DNA of 37,290 nucleotides from Faecalibacter macacae (GCF_003687725.1 NZ_RDOJ01000024.1:1-37290), one strand, 5' to 3'; positions 8,163-17,550 are shown, counted from the first letter of the stretch. The notes: a model not told the origin generated them from the letters alone. Numbers and translations: made by a program.

Positions 8163-9391
8163 TACTCGTCTCTTAATGCTTCTATAGGTTTAATTTTTGC
8201 AGCTCTTAATGCTGGAATCATACCTGAAACTGTTCCGGCAACAAATAAAATTATTGTTGCTAAAATCAATGATTTTGAATCAACTCCAGGATCAAAAATA
8301 AAATATTCTTCCAAACTATCTCCGATATTCTCAACTACCAAAGTAGCTAATAAAATACCTATTGCACCGAATACTAGGGTTATCAAAATAGCTTCTTGCA
8401 TAATTAATGAAAGAACACTAACCGGTGTTGCACCAAGTGCTTTACGAATACCAATTTCTTTTGTTCTTTCTTTTACACTAAAAACCATAATATTTCCGAT
8501 ACTTACAATTCCGGCAATTAAACTTCCGCCACCGATGATGAAAACCATTAAAGTTAAAATAAAGAAAAATTGATCCGTTTCTTCCATAGATTCCGCTGCA
8601 TTCCTTACTCTAACTCCGCTGTAATCTTCGGGGCTTATATTGTATCTAACTTTAAAATTATAATCAATTGTATTGGCTAATTTCTTAATATCACCCAACT
8701 TCAATTCGTCCTTTGGTGTGATGATAATAGACGAAACTTCGTCAGTTGCATAAATCGTTTTAAACGTAGTATAAGGCGTATATATAGAACGCTCTGCATT
8801 ATCGCCTCCATCCGCACTTTCAAAAATACCGACTATTGTATAAACACCTTTTCCTATTTGTAAGTTTTGACCAATCGCTACTTGTCCCGGGAAAAAATCC
8901 TGTGCAACTAATCGCCCCACAACAATTGATTTGGATTGATTATCCATATCTTTTTCGTTAATGAAACGACCATAAGATATCTTTTCATTAATCATATGCT
9001 CATATTCAGGATAAACGCCAGTTACTGAATAACTACCCGAATTATTTGCATTACGAATTGTATCTGTTTTTGCGATTGTAGCAACAACATATTTAATCTG
9101 ATCTGGAAATGAATTTTGTAAAAAATTAATATCCTTATCCTTCAATGTTATTTGACGACCTTTTTTAAACCCATTAAACGACTCGGAAGTTGTACCTCCA
9201 GAAATCGTAATATTTAAAGAATTCGCATTAAAAAATTGTTTTTGAAATCCATTTTGTAATCCATTTCCCAAACCAAAAAGCGTAATAAATACAAACAACG
9301 CCAAGGCGATTGTCAGACCAGACAAGGACGTTCTTAATTTATTACTGGAAATGGAAGACCAAATCTCTCTCCAACGATCTACATCAAACAT
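8162..9391 (-). CDS. ABC transporter permease, MacB/FtsX type (first)
   Basis: A 409-aa permease with the same layout as its downstream partner: N-terminal helix (about 18-45), MacB periplasmic core domain, and three C-terminal helices with the conserved stretch ERTKEIGIRKALGATPVSVL. It starts one base after the ATPase stop codon and overlaps the next permease by one base, so the genes are certainly co-transcribed. It probably works in mechanotransmission: ATP hydrolysis in the cytoplasm moves the periplasmic domains to push substrate into an outer channel. Confidence 0.92.
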   Translation of the reverse strand: MFDVDRWREIWSSISSNKLRTSLSGLTIALALFVFITLFGLGNGLQNGFQKQFFNANSLNITISGGTTSESFNGFKKGRQITLKDKDINFLQNSFPDQIKYVVATIAKTDTIRNANNSGSYSVTGVYPEYEHMINEKISYGRFINEKDMDNQSKSIVVGRLVAQDFFPGQVAIGQNLQIGKGVYTIVGIFESADGGDNAERSIYTPYTTFKTIYATDEVSSIIITPKDELKLGDIKKLANTIDYNFKVRYNISPEDYSGVRVRNAAESMEETDQFFFILTLMVFIIGGGSLIAGIVSIGNIMVFSVKERTKEIGIRKALGATPVSVLSLIMQEAILITLVFGAIGILLATLVVENIGDSLEEYFIFDPGVDSKSLILATIILFVAGTVSGMIPALRAAKIKPIEALRDE

Positions 9392-9392
9392 A

Positions 9393-10082
9393 CTATACGC
9401 GAACTTGGTTTACTTTTGTATCACTAATAATTACACCATCTTTTAATCGTACAATACGTTTACACATATTTGCAATATCATCTTCGTGGGTAACCATTAA
9501 TATTGTTTTTCCTTCGTCGTTAATTTCCTGAATTAATCGCATTACTTCGTGAGAAGTTGTAGTATCTAAAGCACCTGTAGGTTCATCAGCCAATAATAGT
9601 TTTGGTTTAGCGGCCAACGCTCGCGCAATAGCTACACGTTGTTTTTGTCCTCCAGAAAGTTCATTCGGCATATGATTCGCCCAAGGCGATAAACCTACTC
9701 TATCCAAATATCCTAAAGCGATTTCATTTCTTTCCGAACGTTTCACTTTTTGATAATACAAAGGCAAAGCAACATTTTCTAATACATTTTTAAAGTTGAT
9801 TAGATTGTAAGATTGAAAAATAAATCCAAGAAATTTATTTCTATAATTAGCTGCTTTTGTTTCGTTTAACTTTTCGATTCTGAAATTATCTAAATCATAT
9901 GTACCTGAATCATGTTCATCTAACATTCCGATAATATTCAACAATGTTGATTTACCAGAACCCGATGAACCCATAATCGCTACAAACTCTCCTTCTTCCA
10001 CCTCAAGGTCAATCCCTTTAAGTACATGAAGAGAATTCTTCCCCATTTTATATGATTTATTTAAACCTTTTATCGAAATCAT
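9393..10082 (-). CDS. ABC transporter ATP-binding protein (MacB/LolD type)
   Basis: The 229-aa nucleotide-binding subunit of the pump. Visible motifs: Walker A GSSGSGKST (38-46), Q-loop Q90, signature LSGGQ (142-146), Walker B LLLADEP (162-168) and switch His199 in VTHED. The EFVAIMGSSGSGKST and SYNL patterns suit the LolD/MacB/FtsE group. It is first in a tightly packed four-gene operon on the minus strand; the leader (10083-10265) is shared with a divergent broken gene. A near-consensus TATCTTTA box lies about 20 bp upstream of the ATG. Confidence 0.94.
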   Translation of the reverse strand: MISIKGLNKSYKMGKNSLHVLKGIDLEVEEGEFVAIMGSSGSGKSTLLNIIGMLDEHDSGTYDLDNFRIEKLNETKAANYRNKFLGFIFQSYNLINFKNVLENVALPLYYQKVKRSERNEIALGYLDRVGLSPWANHMPNELSGGQKQRVAIARALAAKPKLLLADEPTGALDTTTSHEVMRLIQEINDEGKTILMVTHEDDIANMCKRIVRLKDGVIISDTKVNQVRV

Positions 10083-10265
10083 TTCTATTTACGTCTTTGT
10101 TATAAAGATAATTCATCAGTAGTAAATAATGGAATATTGTTACAAGAAAGTATTAAGAAAGTTTTTATATTGCTTTAGATATTTTTTTTGTTAAATTAAA
10201 AATTAATCATTAATTGTGTAACATAATAACTCTTTAAATAATATTTGAAATTCTAACAAAATAGT

Positions 10266-11075
10266 ATGATTATTATAAATGGTAGCGCAATAAAAGAAAT
10301 TGAAGTTTCTGAAAAAACTTTACAAGAAAATATTATTAAAAATTTTGAAAAGATATTCCCTAATTATAAATTATTAAATTCAGAATATAAGCTAACTGGA
10401 GATGTAAGAAAATTTGGAATTAGCGGAAGAATTGACATTTTCGCGTATAACATTATTGATTTTTAATTAGTTATTATAGAACTAAAGAAAAAAAATGATA
10501 AAAATATACTGTTCCAAATTATTGATTATTCAGATTTTGTAGTTGAAAATTTTTTATCAATAGTAAGTAGCTTAAAAATCAATGAAAATATTAAATTAAA
10601 AATACTTAAAGCAAAAAAAATCCCTGAAATAGTTTTAATTGCCTCTGAATTTAATCATCCTACAATAAGAAGAGTTTTAAATATTAAGAATGAAATCAAA
10701 ATTTTAAAATATAAATATTTTGAAGATGATATAATTTATTTTGAAGATTTTGATGAGAAAAAACCAACAAAAATTCAAAAGAGATTCATTATTGAAAATG
10801 GCAAAATGAAACTTGAAGATTTTGATCAAATGCTTAATAAGATAATACAAACTATTGAACTAAAATATTACGAAGTAGATTATAATAATATCATTGTTAA
10901 TCCTTCACAATTTTATGAAGGCTATCTAGAAATTGTACAAGAACTAAACATTCCTTTAATATCAAAAACAGATTTCATAAAGAATCTAAAAGAATCCCAT
11001 TATTTTATAAAAAGCAAAAAATCTTACCGTTTTAAAGGTAGAATAACAAGTGTCTTCTATCTTCTAAAAATCTAA
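10266..11075 (+). pseudogene. Broken PD-(D/E)XK nuclease-like gene (DUF91/NucS flavour)
   Basis: One frame runs 269 codons and is interrupted only by a TAA at 10464-10466. Codons on both sides read naturally into each other. The N-terminal part has the pattern SEKTLQENIIKNF and then GRIDIFAYN; just after the stop comes LVIIELKKKN and QIIDYSDFV. Together these give the Asp and the ExK of a PD-(D/E)XK nuclease core, as in the DUF91/NucS-like group. The stop sits in the turn before the catalytic ELK strand, so the first fragment (66 aa) has no active site. A single base change (for example AAA or GAA to TAA) explains it. Alternatives are recoding or a sequencing error. The gene is convergent with priA, 21 bp away, and no terminator is visible between them. 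Confidence 0.75.
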
Positions 11076-11096
11076 TTTCAATGAAATAGTTTAATC

Positions 11097-13559
11097 TTAC
11101 ATCGGATCTACATCAATATCTATTTTCACAGAACGATAAGCTGCAATTGTATGCAATCGTTCGATTTGTTGCAGAATTAATTGTTTTACTTTAATAGGCG
11201 ACTGATTTGGCAAAATCTTGATCATTACATCTGTAATGTATTGGTTATTGATTCGTCCTACTGATGGCGCTTCAGGCCCCAACAAACAACGAGACTCAAA
11301 ACTTGGTTTTAATAATTGCACCAACTGAGCCGCTGTTTTATCTAAACGCTCTTTATTTGTATGTTTAAAACGAAGATTTATTAAACGTGTAAACGGAGGA
11401 TAAAAAAACTCTTTACGTTCGTAAATAATATCCTTCATTGTTTGATGATAATTATATGTTGTTACATTTTGTAAAATCTGATGTTCGGGCTGATACGATT
11501 GAATCAAAACTTTCCCTTGTTCTTGTCTACGACCCGCACGACCAGAAACTTGAGTTAACAATTGAAATGCTTTTTCGTGCGCACGAAAATCCGGAAAATT
11601 AAGTAACGAATCGGCACGAATCACACCAACGAAATTGACATTTCCAAAATCAAAACCTTTCGTTATTATTTGCGTTCCGATTAAAATATCAACTTCTTTA
11701 TTTTCAAAATCTTCAATTAATTTTTCGTAAGCAAATTTCCCACGCATCGCATCAACATCCATTCGGCGAATACGTGCTTCAGGAAAAATCTCTTGCAATT
11801 GATGTTCGATTTGTTCCGTTCCTAGACCTTTTGTATTTAACTCAATCGAACCACAACTTACACATCGATTCGGTTTTGCTTGCGCATAACCACAATAATG
11901 ACATTTTAATTGATTAGAAAATTTATGATACGTTAAACTCACATCACAATTTGGACATTCAGGTGTATTTCCGCACGAATTACATTCCATAATCGGGGCA
12001 TAACCACGACGATTCTGAAACAGAATTACTTGTTTCTTTTCCTTTAATTGCTCTATAATTTCGTCACGAAGAATATGCGAAATATCGTGCGTCATTTCTT
12101 TTTCGCGTTGCGCTTTCTTTAAATCAACTAAATTAATTTCAGGCAACTGAATTTTACCAAAACGCTCAGTTAATTCTACATAACCATATTTTCCTTGTCG
12201 TGCATTAAAATAACTTTCGATTGAAGGCGTTGCAGAACCTAACAAAACTTTTGCTTTCGTCATCGAACCTAAAACCATTGCCATATCTCGTCCTTGAAAA
12301 AATGGTTTTGTATCCATTTGTTTGTACGAAGATTCGTGCTCTTCATCAACAATCACCAATCCGATTTGATCAAAAGGCATAAATAAAACATTTCGTGGTC
12401 CAATAATGATATCAAAATCACCATTTAATGTTTTTTGCCATAATTCGACACGTTCATTTTGATTAAATTTAGAATGATAAACACCAACTTTTTCACCAAA
12501 ATGCTTTTTAATACGATGAACAATTTGCGTTGTAACCGAAATTTCTGGCAATAAATAAACCACTTTATTCCCTTTCGCAATTACTTGTTCCATCAACTTT
12601 AGATAAATTTCGGTTTTTCCACTTGATGTTACTCCATGTAATAAAACCGTATTTTTTGAAGCAAATTCTTCCTTAATTTTCTCTAAAGCTTCGGTTTGTT
12701 TTAAAGTTAATTGATGAATTTCTTCTTTTTCTAATTCATTTTCATCCACACGCGAAGTTTGAAATTGATAAATTTCTACTGCACCTTTTTCTGCTAATGA
12801 TTTTATAACCGCATTCGTAGAACCCATTTTTACAAAATCAGCAACTTTTAACGGTTTTCCTTGATTTTGCGTTTCTAACGTAATTAATTGCAATAAAGAT
12901 TCGCGTTGTTTATTAGCGTTCTTTTTTAAAGAATCTAAAATTTGAATAAAAGCTTGATCGTTTCCTTTAATATCCGGATGAATTCGAACATAATTATCAA
13001 TTTTCGGCGTGTATTTCTCTTGAATTTTTTCATCCAATTGAATTATTCCTTTATCAATCAATAATTTTAAAGTCGGAATTGCAGATTTTGCATCAATAAT
13101 TAAAGCTGCTTCTTCAACCGAAATAATCTGACGCAATTTTAACGCTTCAAAAACTAAATATTCATGATCATTTAATTCTTGAAGATTTTCATAATCCGGA
13201 TTAATTAAGCGAACAAACGTTTGCGATTCTAACTTTAATGCAGATGGAAACGCATTACGAAAAACATCGCCCAACGTACACATATAATAACTCGCAATCC
13301 ATTCCCAAAACTGAATTTGAAAAGGCGTTACAATTGGTTCATCATCCAAAAAAGCATGAATTCCTTTTGTTTTATACAATTCTGGTTTGTTTTGATGAAT
13401 AGAATGAATGATTCCGGTATACAATTTTTGCGTCCCAAAAGGAACAGCTACACGTTGTCCAATTTTAATTTGCTGTAAATCAGAATCCGTTAAATGATAA
13501 GTAAACGTTCCTTCTAAATTTAGTGGTAAAATAAGTTCAGCAAAATAAGTTGAGTTCAT
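11097..13559 (-). CDS. priA: Primosomal protein N' (replication restart helicase PriA)
   Basis: An 820-aa superfamily 2 DNA helicase that binds stalled forks and reloads the replicative helicase. Order: an N-terminal 3'-DNA-binding domain with FGTQKLYTGII, a winged-helix region, and the helicase with Walker A GVTSSGKTE (309-317) and DEEH box (405-408). The zinc-binding module has eight cysteines at 526, 529, 535, 538, 553, 556, 566 and 569 in the typical paired spacing. Then come the GLGTEQIE and QVSGRAGR motifs. The protein is complete and somewhat longer than the E. coli protein, as is common in Bacteroidota. It stands alone on the minus strand. Confidence 0.96.
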   Translation of the reverse strand: MNSTYFAELILPLNLEGTFTYHLTDSDLQQIKIGQRVAVPFGTQKLYTGIIHSIHQNKPELYKTKGIHAFLDDEPIVTPFQIQFWEWIASYYMCTLGDVFRNAFPSALKLESQTFVRLINPDYENLQELNDHEYLVFEALKLRQIISVEEAALIIDAKSAIPTLKLLIDKGIIQLDEKIQEKYTPKIDNYVRIHPDIKGNDQAFIQILDSLKKNANKQRESLLQLITLETQNQGKPLKVADFVKMGSTNAVIKSLAEKGAVEIYQFQTSRVDENELEKEEIHQLTLKQTEALEKIKEEFASKNTVLLHGVTSSGKTEIYLKLMEQVIAKGNKVVYLLPEISVTTQIVHRIKKHFGEKVGVYHSKFNQNERVELWQKTLNGDFDIIIGPRNVLFMPFDQIGLVIVDEEHESSYKQMDTKPFFQGRDMAMVLGSMTKAKVLLGSATPSIESYFNARQGKYGYVELTERFGKIQLPEINLVDLKKAQREKEMTHDISHILRDEIIEQLKEKKQVILFQNRRGYAPIMECNSCGNTPECPNCDVSLTYHKFSNQLKCHYCGYAQAKPNRCVSCGSIELNTKGLGTEQIEHQLQEIFPEARIRRMDVDAMRGKFAYEKLIEDFENKEVDILIGTQIITKGFDFGNVNFVGVIRADSLLNFPDFRAHEKAFQLLTQVSGRAGRRQEQGKVLIQSYQPEHQILQNVTTYNYHQTMKDIIYERKEFFYPPFTRLINLRFKHTNKERLDKTAAQLVQLLKPSFESRCLLGPEAPSVGRINNQYITDVMIKILPNQSPIKVKQLILQQIERLHTIAAYRSVKIDIDVDPM

Positions 13560-13628
13560 TCTTTTTCGTATTGAAATGGCAAGTTAGGAAGATTTTTTAT
13601 TACTTTTAAATCGATTAACAGCTATAAA

Positions 13629-14150
13629 ATGAAATTCGTTAGTAAAAGAATCATTCTTTATACAATTGCCTTCTTTTCATTAACTTGGTTTTCAAAATCT
13701 CCTTTAGGAATTAACCAAATCTATGATAAATTTATTACCACTTTATTAAAGGATGAGTATTTGAATTATTTTATTATTGTTTCAGGAATCTTGGTTTTCT
13801 GTTTAATAATAAAAATGATATATAAAAATTTCAGTAATCGTCCTGAAAAATTCTTTAAAAGATATTTCCGTTTATATGGATTTGTTTATTCGATGAATAC
13901 AATTTTTACATTATTTTTTTATAGTTATATCCTATCTCACGCCTTGTTTTATACTTTTTTATACATCAATCGGATAGAAACAACTTCAATCAATTCATAT
14001 CCTTATCAAAAACATAAAAATGATATTGAGGATGAAATTTTCTCAGAATTTAAACATAATAATTACATTGATCAAAATAAAACCTACAACATTACTACGA
14101 AATATGGTTTATTGAATCTTCCTTATTCATCTAAAATTGAATCAAAATAG
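13629..14150 (+). CDS. Small membrane protein of unknown function
   Basis: A 173-aa protein with no family I recognise. Hydrophobic segments near residues 8-22, 44-62 and 84-112 suggest three membrane helices. The C-terminal 60 residues are polar, with IDQNKTYNITTKYGLLN. It is divergent from priA (69 bp apart), and the thioesterase gene follows 40 bp later on the same strand, so the two may share a transcript. Confidence 0.65.
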   Translation: MKFVSKRIILYTIAFFSLTWFSKSPLGINQIYDKFITTLLKDEYLNYFIIVSGILVFCLIIKMIYKNFSNRPEKFFKRYFRLYGFVYSMNTIFTLFFYSYILSHALFYTFLYINRIETTSINSYPYQKHKNDIEDEIFSEFKHNNYIDQNKTYNITTKYGLLNLPYSSKIESK

Positions 14151-14190
14151 TTACATTCGTTTTTAAATCAAAAACAAAAAAACTGAGAAA

Positions 14191-14592
14191 ATGGAATTTC
14201 AAACTTACGATTACCCAATTACGATTAAAGAACATCATTTAGATACTTTTGGACATGTAAATAATGCTACGTATTTACAAATTTATGAAGAAGCGCGTTG
14301 GGAATTACTTTCTAAAAAAGGATACGGATTAGATACAATCCGCAAAACAGGAAAAGGACCTGTGATTTTAGAAATAAATATTAAATTTTTGAAAGAATTA
14401 CGCTTAAGAAAAAATGTAACAATACACACAAAAACATTAGGTTATAACGGAAAAATCGGAAAATTAAAACAATGGATTACCGATACTGATGGAACAATTT
14501 GCAATGAAATTGAAATGACATTGGGATTATTTGATACGAAAGAACGAAAATTAGTTGAGCCAACTAAAGAATGGTTAAACGCAACGACATAA
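14191..14592 (+). CDS. Acyl-CoA thioesterase, 4HBT hotdog-fold family
   Basis: A 133-aa single-domain hotdog enzyme that hydrolyses an acyl-CoA (or acyl-ACP) thioester in the cytoplasm. The start HLDTFGHVNNATYLQIYEEA matches the YbgC/FadM group, in which the Asp of the D-x-x-G-H-V-N-N motif is the catalytic base. Length is typical. The chain-length preference cannot be read from the sequence. A strong terminator follows. Confidence 0.88.
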   Translation: MEFQTYDYPITIKEHHLDTFGHVNNATYLQIYEEARWELLSKKGYGLDTIRKTGKGPVILEINIKFLKELRLRKNVTIHTKTLGYNGKIGKLKQWITDTDGTICNEIEMTLGLFDTKERKLVEPTKEWLNATT

Positions 14593-14601
14593 ATTCAAAA
14601 T

Positions 14602-14640
14602 AAAAGGGAAAACGAAATCAGTTTTCCCTTTTATTTTGTT
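14602..14640 (+). terminator. Terminator after the thioesterase gene
   Basis: AAAAGGGAAAAC (14602-14613) pairs perfectly with GTTTTCCCTTTT (14621-14632) across a 7-nt loop. A T-rich tail follows. Confidence 0.88.
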
Positions 14641-14746
14641 TATTTTCACTTAATTGAATACAAATATTAATCTTCAAAAGATAATTATAAAGAAATAGGA
14701 ATTTTTGAATTAACTTTTACTTCTGAAAACAAATCAAATTAACACA

Positions 14747-15694
14747 ATGAATATATTTCTAAAATCTACTCTAATTCTTTCACCTATATTCTCCTTTGGC
14801 CAAGTATCTACAATTGAAAAAGAAGTAACAAAAAATGCTTGTGAATGTGTCAATAAAATCAATGAAAATGAGTTAATGAGTCGAAAACATTTTTATGTTG
14901 AGATTAACAAATGTATTGATGAACAAGTTTTAATTTTTCAATTATCTGATAAACTTGGATCAGGTAAAATTGCTGAAAAAAAATCAAATAAAGAAGATAC
15001 AGTAAATATAAAAATAGACACAAATAAAAACAGCGCTGATTATCTAAATTATTACAGAACAATAGAAGATAATTTATTGGAAGAATGTAAAGACTTTAAA
15101 AATAGAATTGCCGCAAGTGAAATTGGGATGGAAAATGAGATTCCGTCAAAAAATGAAAAAGCTTTAGATTTTTACAACAAAGGAAATAACGAGGTTAGAA
15201 ATAATAACTGGGAAAAAGCTGCGGAATATTATAAAAAAGCTACAAACGAAGATCCTGATTTCACATTTGCTTGGGATAACTTAGGCGTTAATATGAGAAG
15301 ATTAAACCGTTATGAAGATGCTATTGCAGCCTACGAAAAATCGTTAAGTATTGATCCTTACGGAAAAATGCCTTTACAAAATATTGCTGTTGTCTATATC
15401 TATTCTGGAGAGTATGAAAAAGCAAAAGAATCTTATGAGAAATTCGCAAAAGTTTATCCAGATTATGTAGAACCAATATACGGATTAGCGAATTTATATA
15501 TTGCTCATTTAAAAGATTACGAGAAAGGATTGGACTATGCTTGTAAAGCATTTATTTCATATATAGAAAGTAATTCTCCTTATAGATCTGATGCAGAACA
15601 ATTAATAAAAATTGCTTATCAGGAATTAAAAAAACAAGGTAAAGAACATCGTTTTGATGAAATTTTAAAAGAAAACAACATCAATAATCAATAA
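14747..15694 (+). CDS. Secreted TPR-repeat protein
   Basis: A 315-aa protein with a signal peptide (about residues 1-18, before QVST), so it is probably periplasmic or exported. The N-terminal part has a Cys pair in NACECVNKINENEL, a pattern I associate with small secreted Bacteroidota proteins. From about residue 140 on there are tetratricopeptide repeats: EKALDFYNKGNNEVRNNNWE, then AWDNLGVNMRRLNRYEDAIA, then a third beginning QNIAVVYIYSGEYEKAKESY. TPR proteins bind partners, so an enzymatic role is unlikely; the partner is unknown. It stands alone, between two terminators. Confidence 0.8.
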   Translation: MNIFLKSTLILSPIFSFGQVSTIEKEVTKNACECVNKINENELMSRKHFYVEINKCIDEQVLIFQLSDKLGSGKIAEKKSNKEDTVNIKIDTNKNSADYLNYYRTIEDNLLEECKDFKNRIAASEIGMENEIPSKNEKALDFYNKGNNEVRNNNWEKAAEYYKKATNEDPDFTFAWDNLGVNMRRLNRYEDAIAAYEKSLSIDPYGKMPLQNIAVVYIYSGEYEKAKESYEKFAKVYPDYVEPIYGLANLYIAHLKDYEKGLDYACKAFISYIESNSPYRSDAEQLIKIAYQELKKQGKEHRFDEILKENNINNQ

Positions 15695-15703
15695 TCAATA
15701 AAA

Positions 15704-15728
15704 AAAAGCCACTCAACGAGTGGCTTTT
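15704..15728. terminator. Bidirectional terminator between the TPR gene and proline dehydrogenase
   Basis: AAAAGCCACT and AGTGGCTTTT form a 10-bp stem with loop CAACG, flanked by A and T runs. It serves both convergent genes. Confidence 0.88.
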
Positions 15729-15745
15729 CTATTATATTTTAAAAA

Positions 15746-16915
15746 TTATTTCGACTTACGACGCTCTAATTCTTTTTTGATTAATCCTAATTCACGACCT
15801 GTTTGTCCAGCAACTGAAGTATTTTCTTGTGCACGACGAATCAAGTAAGGCATAACTTCTTTAATTGGTCCGTAAGGTAAATATTTTGCAATATTGAAAC
15901 CTAAGTGAGCAATGTTGAAAGAAATATTATCACTCATTCCGAATAATTGTCCAAACCAGAAGTTACGATCTGAAGCTTTAATTCCTTTCTCGTTCATTAA
16001 TTTAATTAATAATTCACAAGAGTACTCATTGTGAGAACCTGCAAATAAACCAAATCTTTCGTGATTTTCTACGATGAAACGAACAGCAGCGTTATAATCT
16101 CTGTCAGAAGCTTCTTTACTTGGTTGAATTGGAGATGGGTAACCTTCTGCTTGAGCACGTGCACGCTCTTTTTCCATGTATGCACCACGTACCACTTTGT
16201 AACCTAAATAATAACCTTCGCGTTCAGCTTTTTCAAACATTTTCTTTAAATAAGCTAAACGATCGTGACGATACATTTGTAAAGTATTCCAAATTAAAGG
16301 ACGCTTCACATTGTATTTAACCATCATTTCGTCGGTTAAATCATCAGCAGAATCTTGCATCCAAGTTTCTTCAGCATCGATCATAATATTTACATCAGCT
16401 TCAAAACCTGCTTTACAAACCTCATCGAAACGGGAACGAACACTTTCCCAACGTTTTTGTTCTTCAACATTTAATTCTTGTTTCTTACCAACTTTTTCAA
16501 ATAATTCAATTCGTCCAAAAGCTGTAGGTTTAAATACTACAAAAGGAATTTCTGGGTTATTTTTAGCTAAAGTAACTAAATGTAACATAACATCTTTTAC
16601 ATGATCAAATTCGCTTTCTTCAGTTTGTCCTTCTACAGAGTAATCTAATATAGAACTAACTCCATATTTGTATAAATCTTTTGCAACTTCAACACCTTGC
16701 TCGGCAGTTTCTCCACCTACAAATTGTTTGTAAATCGTTTCTCGAATTACTGGTTTAACTAAAGGAATATTTACCGCAAATGGTAACTTAAAAAAAAGTG
16801 TACCAAAATTAGTTAATGTTGAGCTACCTATTAATTGAAATAAGTAGTGAGCTTTTTTTAATTCAGCATCTGATTTAGAGCTGAAAGCGTGTTCAGTGTT
16901 GTCAAATAAAGACAT
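15746..16915 (-). CDS. Proline dehydrogenase
   Basis: A 389-aa monofunctional FAD enzyme that oxidises L-proline to pyrroline-5-carboxylate and passes electrons to the membrane quinone pool. Characteristic features are the TIM-barrel strand with GYKVVRGAYMEKERARAQ near residue 240 and the C-terminal LPYGPIKEVMPYLIRRAQEN followed by TSV, where the family's substrate-binding YxxRRxxE motif lies. There is no fused pyrroline-5-carboxylate dehydrogenase domain. Length suits Bacteroidota members. It is a single-gene unit; a TACATTTG box lies 34 bp upstream of the ATG. The gene is often called putB or fadM (Bacillus), so I give no symbol. Confidence 0.93.
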   Translation of the reverse strand: MSLFDNTEHAFSSKSDAELKKAHYLFQLIGSSTLTNFGTLFFKLPFAVNIPLVKPVIRETIYKQFVGGETAEQGVEVAKDLYKYGVSSILDYSVEGQTEESEFDHVKDVMLHLVTLAKNNPEIPFVVFKPTAFGRIELFEKVGKKQELNVEEQKRWESVRSRFDEVCKAGFEADVNIMIDAEETWMQDSADDLTDEMMVKYNVKRPLIWNTLQMYRHDRLAYLKKMFEKAEREGYYLGYKVVRGAYMEKERARAQAEGYPSPIQPSKEASDRDYNAAVRFIVENHERFGLFAGSHNEYSCELLIKLMNEKGIKASDRNFWFGQLFGMSDNISFNIAHLGFNIAKYLPYGPIKEVMPYLIRRAQENTSVAGQTGRELGLIKKELERRKSK

Positions 16916-16948
16916 TGATCGTGTTTTATTTTATAAATTAATGATACA

Positions 16949-16956
16949 CAAATGTA
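16949..16956 (-). promoter_or_regulatory. Probable -7 box of the proline dehydrogenase promoter
   Basis: On the minus strand the bases read TACATTTG, matching the Bacteroidota consensus TAnnTTTG. It is 33 bp upstream of the ATG. I see no good -33 TTG at the expected distance. Confidence 0.4.
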
Positions 16957-16980
16957 GCGAGAAAAAAATATAATGCATAA

Positions 16981-17010
16981 AAAAACCTACAAGAAACTTG
17001 TAGGTTTTTT
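16981..17010 (-). terminator. Terminator of rpmE2
   Basis: A 13-bp perfect stem, AAAAACCTACAAG with CTTGTAGGTTTTT and loop AAA. On the minus strand it is followed by T-rich sequence. Confidence 0.88.
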
Positions 17011-17072
17011 CTATCTTAATATAACAATAGTAATCAATTAAGCAAAACTGCTTAATATTTTTATTGTTATAA

Positions 17073-17324
17073 TTATTTTGCTCTTTTAGCGTATTTTGTT
17101 TTGAATTTGTCGATACGTCCTGCAGTATCAACTAATTTAGATTTACCTGTGTAGAAAGGGTGAGAAGTTGAAGAGATCTCTAATTTAAATAATGGGTACT
17201 CTACTCCTTCGATTTCGATAGTGTCTTTAGTTTCAGCTGTAGATCTAGAGATGAATACATCTTCGTTAGACATATCTTTGAATGCTACTAAACGGTAATT
17301 TGTTGGGTGGATATCTTTTTTCAT
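17073..17324 (-). CDS. rpmE2: 50S ribosomal protein L31 type B
   Basis: An 83-aa ribosomal protein starting [20 protein letters not shown], with the conserved [20 protein letters not shown]. It lacks the four zinc-binding cysteines of the type A form, so it is the zinc-independent type B. In many bacteria this form is induced when zinc is short, but no Zur site is evident here and it may be the only L31. It is transcribed alone, with two good promoter candidates upstream. Confidence 0.96.
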   Translation of the reverse strand: MKKDIHPTNYRLVAFKDMSNEDVFISRSTAETKDTIEIEGVEYPLFKLEISSTSHPFYTGKSKLVDTAGRIDKFKTKYAKRAK

Positions 17325-17356
17325 TTTAAAATCTTCTTTCTAAACTTAATGAGGCG

Positions 17357-17386
17357 CAAAGATAAGATAAAAAATAATTGAAACAA
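17357..17386 (-). promoter_or_regulatory. rpmE2 promoter, proximal
   Basis: On the minus strand TTG (17386-17384), 19 bp, then TATCTTTG (17364-17357). This matches the Bacteroidota -33/-7 consensus TTG-N19-TAnnTTTG. Transcription would start about 25 bp upstream of the rpmE2 ATG. Confidence 0.65.
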
Positions 17387-17436
17387 GAGTAACATCAATT
17401 TATTTTTTGATTCTTAAAACAATTCGCTTTACAAAA

Positions 17437-17550
17437 TATTATTTCGAGTGTAATGTGTAATGGTCTTTGAAATAATACCTTATTAATTAAGTTTGCGTTA
17501 ATTATTTATTTTACTGGCGCAAATATATAAAATCGAGTTTCATTATACAA
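17437..17550. promoter_or_regulatory. Nested divergent promoter candidates and inverted repeat
   Basis: On the minus strand TTG (17550-17548), 20 bp, then TATATTTG (17527-17520), a second rpmE2 promoter giving a leader of about 190 nt. On the plus strand TTG (17467-17469), 18 bp, then TAAGTTTG (17488-17495), pointing to the lipoprotein gene at 17713. The inverted repeat TATTATTTC (17437-17445) / GAAATAATA (17469-17477) would lie within the long rpmE2 leader and overlaps the plus-strand -33 element. The rest of 17325-17712 is AT-rich with nothing else I recognise. Confidence 0.45.

Noticed and set aside
10266-10466. A genuine 66-aa protein ending at the in-frame stop
   Set aside because: The same frame continues with the second half of the nuclease core for 200 codons, so a broken gene is the simpler reading.
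16931-17131. A 66-codon minus-strand frame overlapping the rpmE2 terminator and 3' end
   Set aside because: It covers a terminator and part of rpmE2 in another frame; composition is low-complexity.
17437-17477. A known riboswitch in the rpmE2 leader
   Set aside because: Only one short inverted repeat is visible; it matches no riboswitch class I know.
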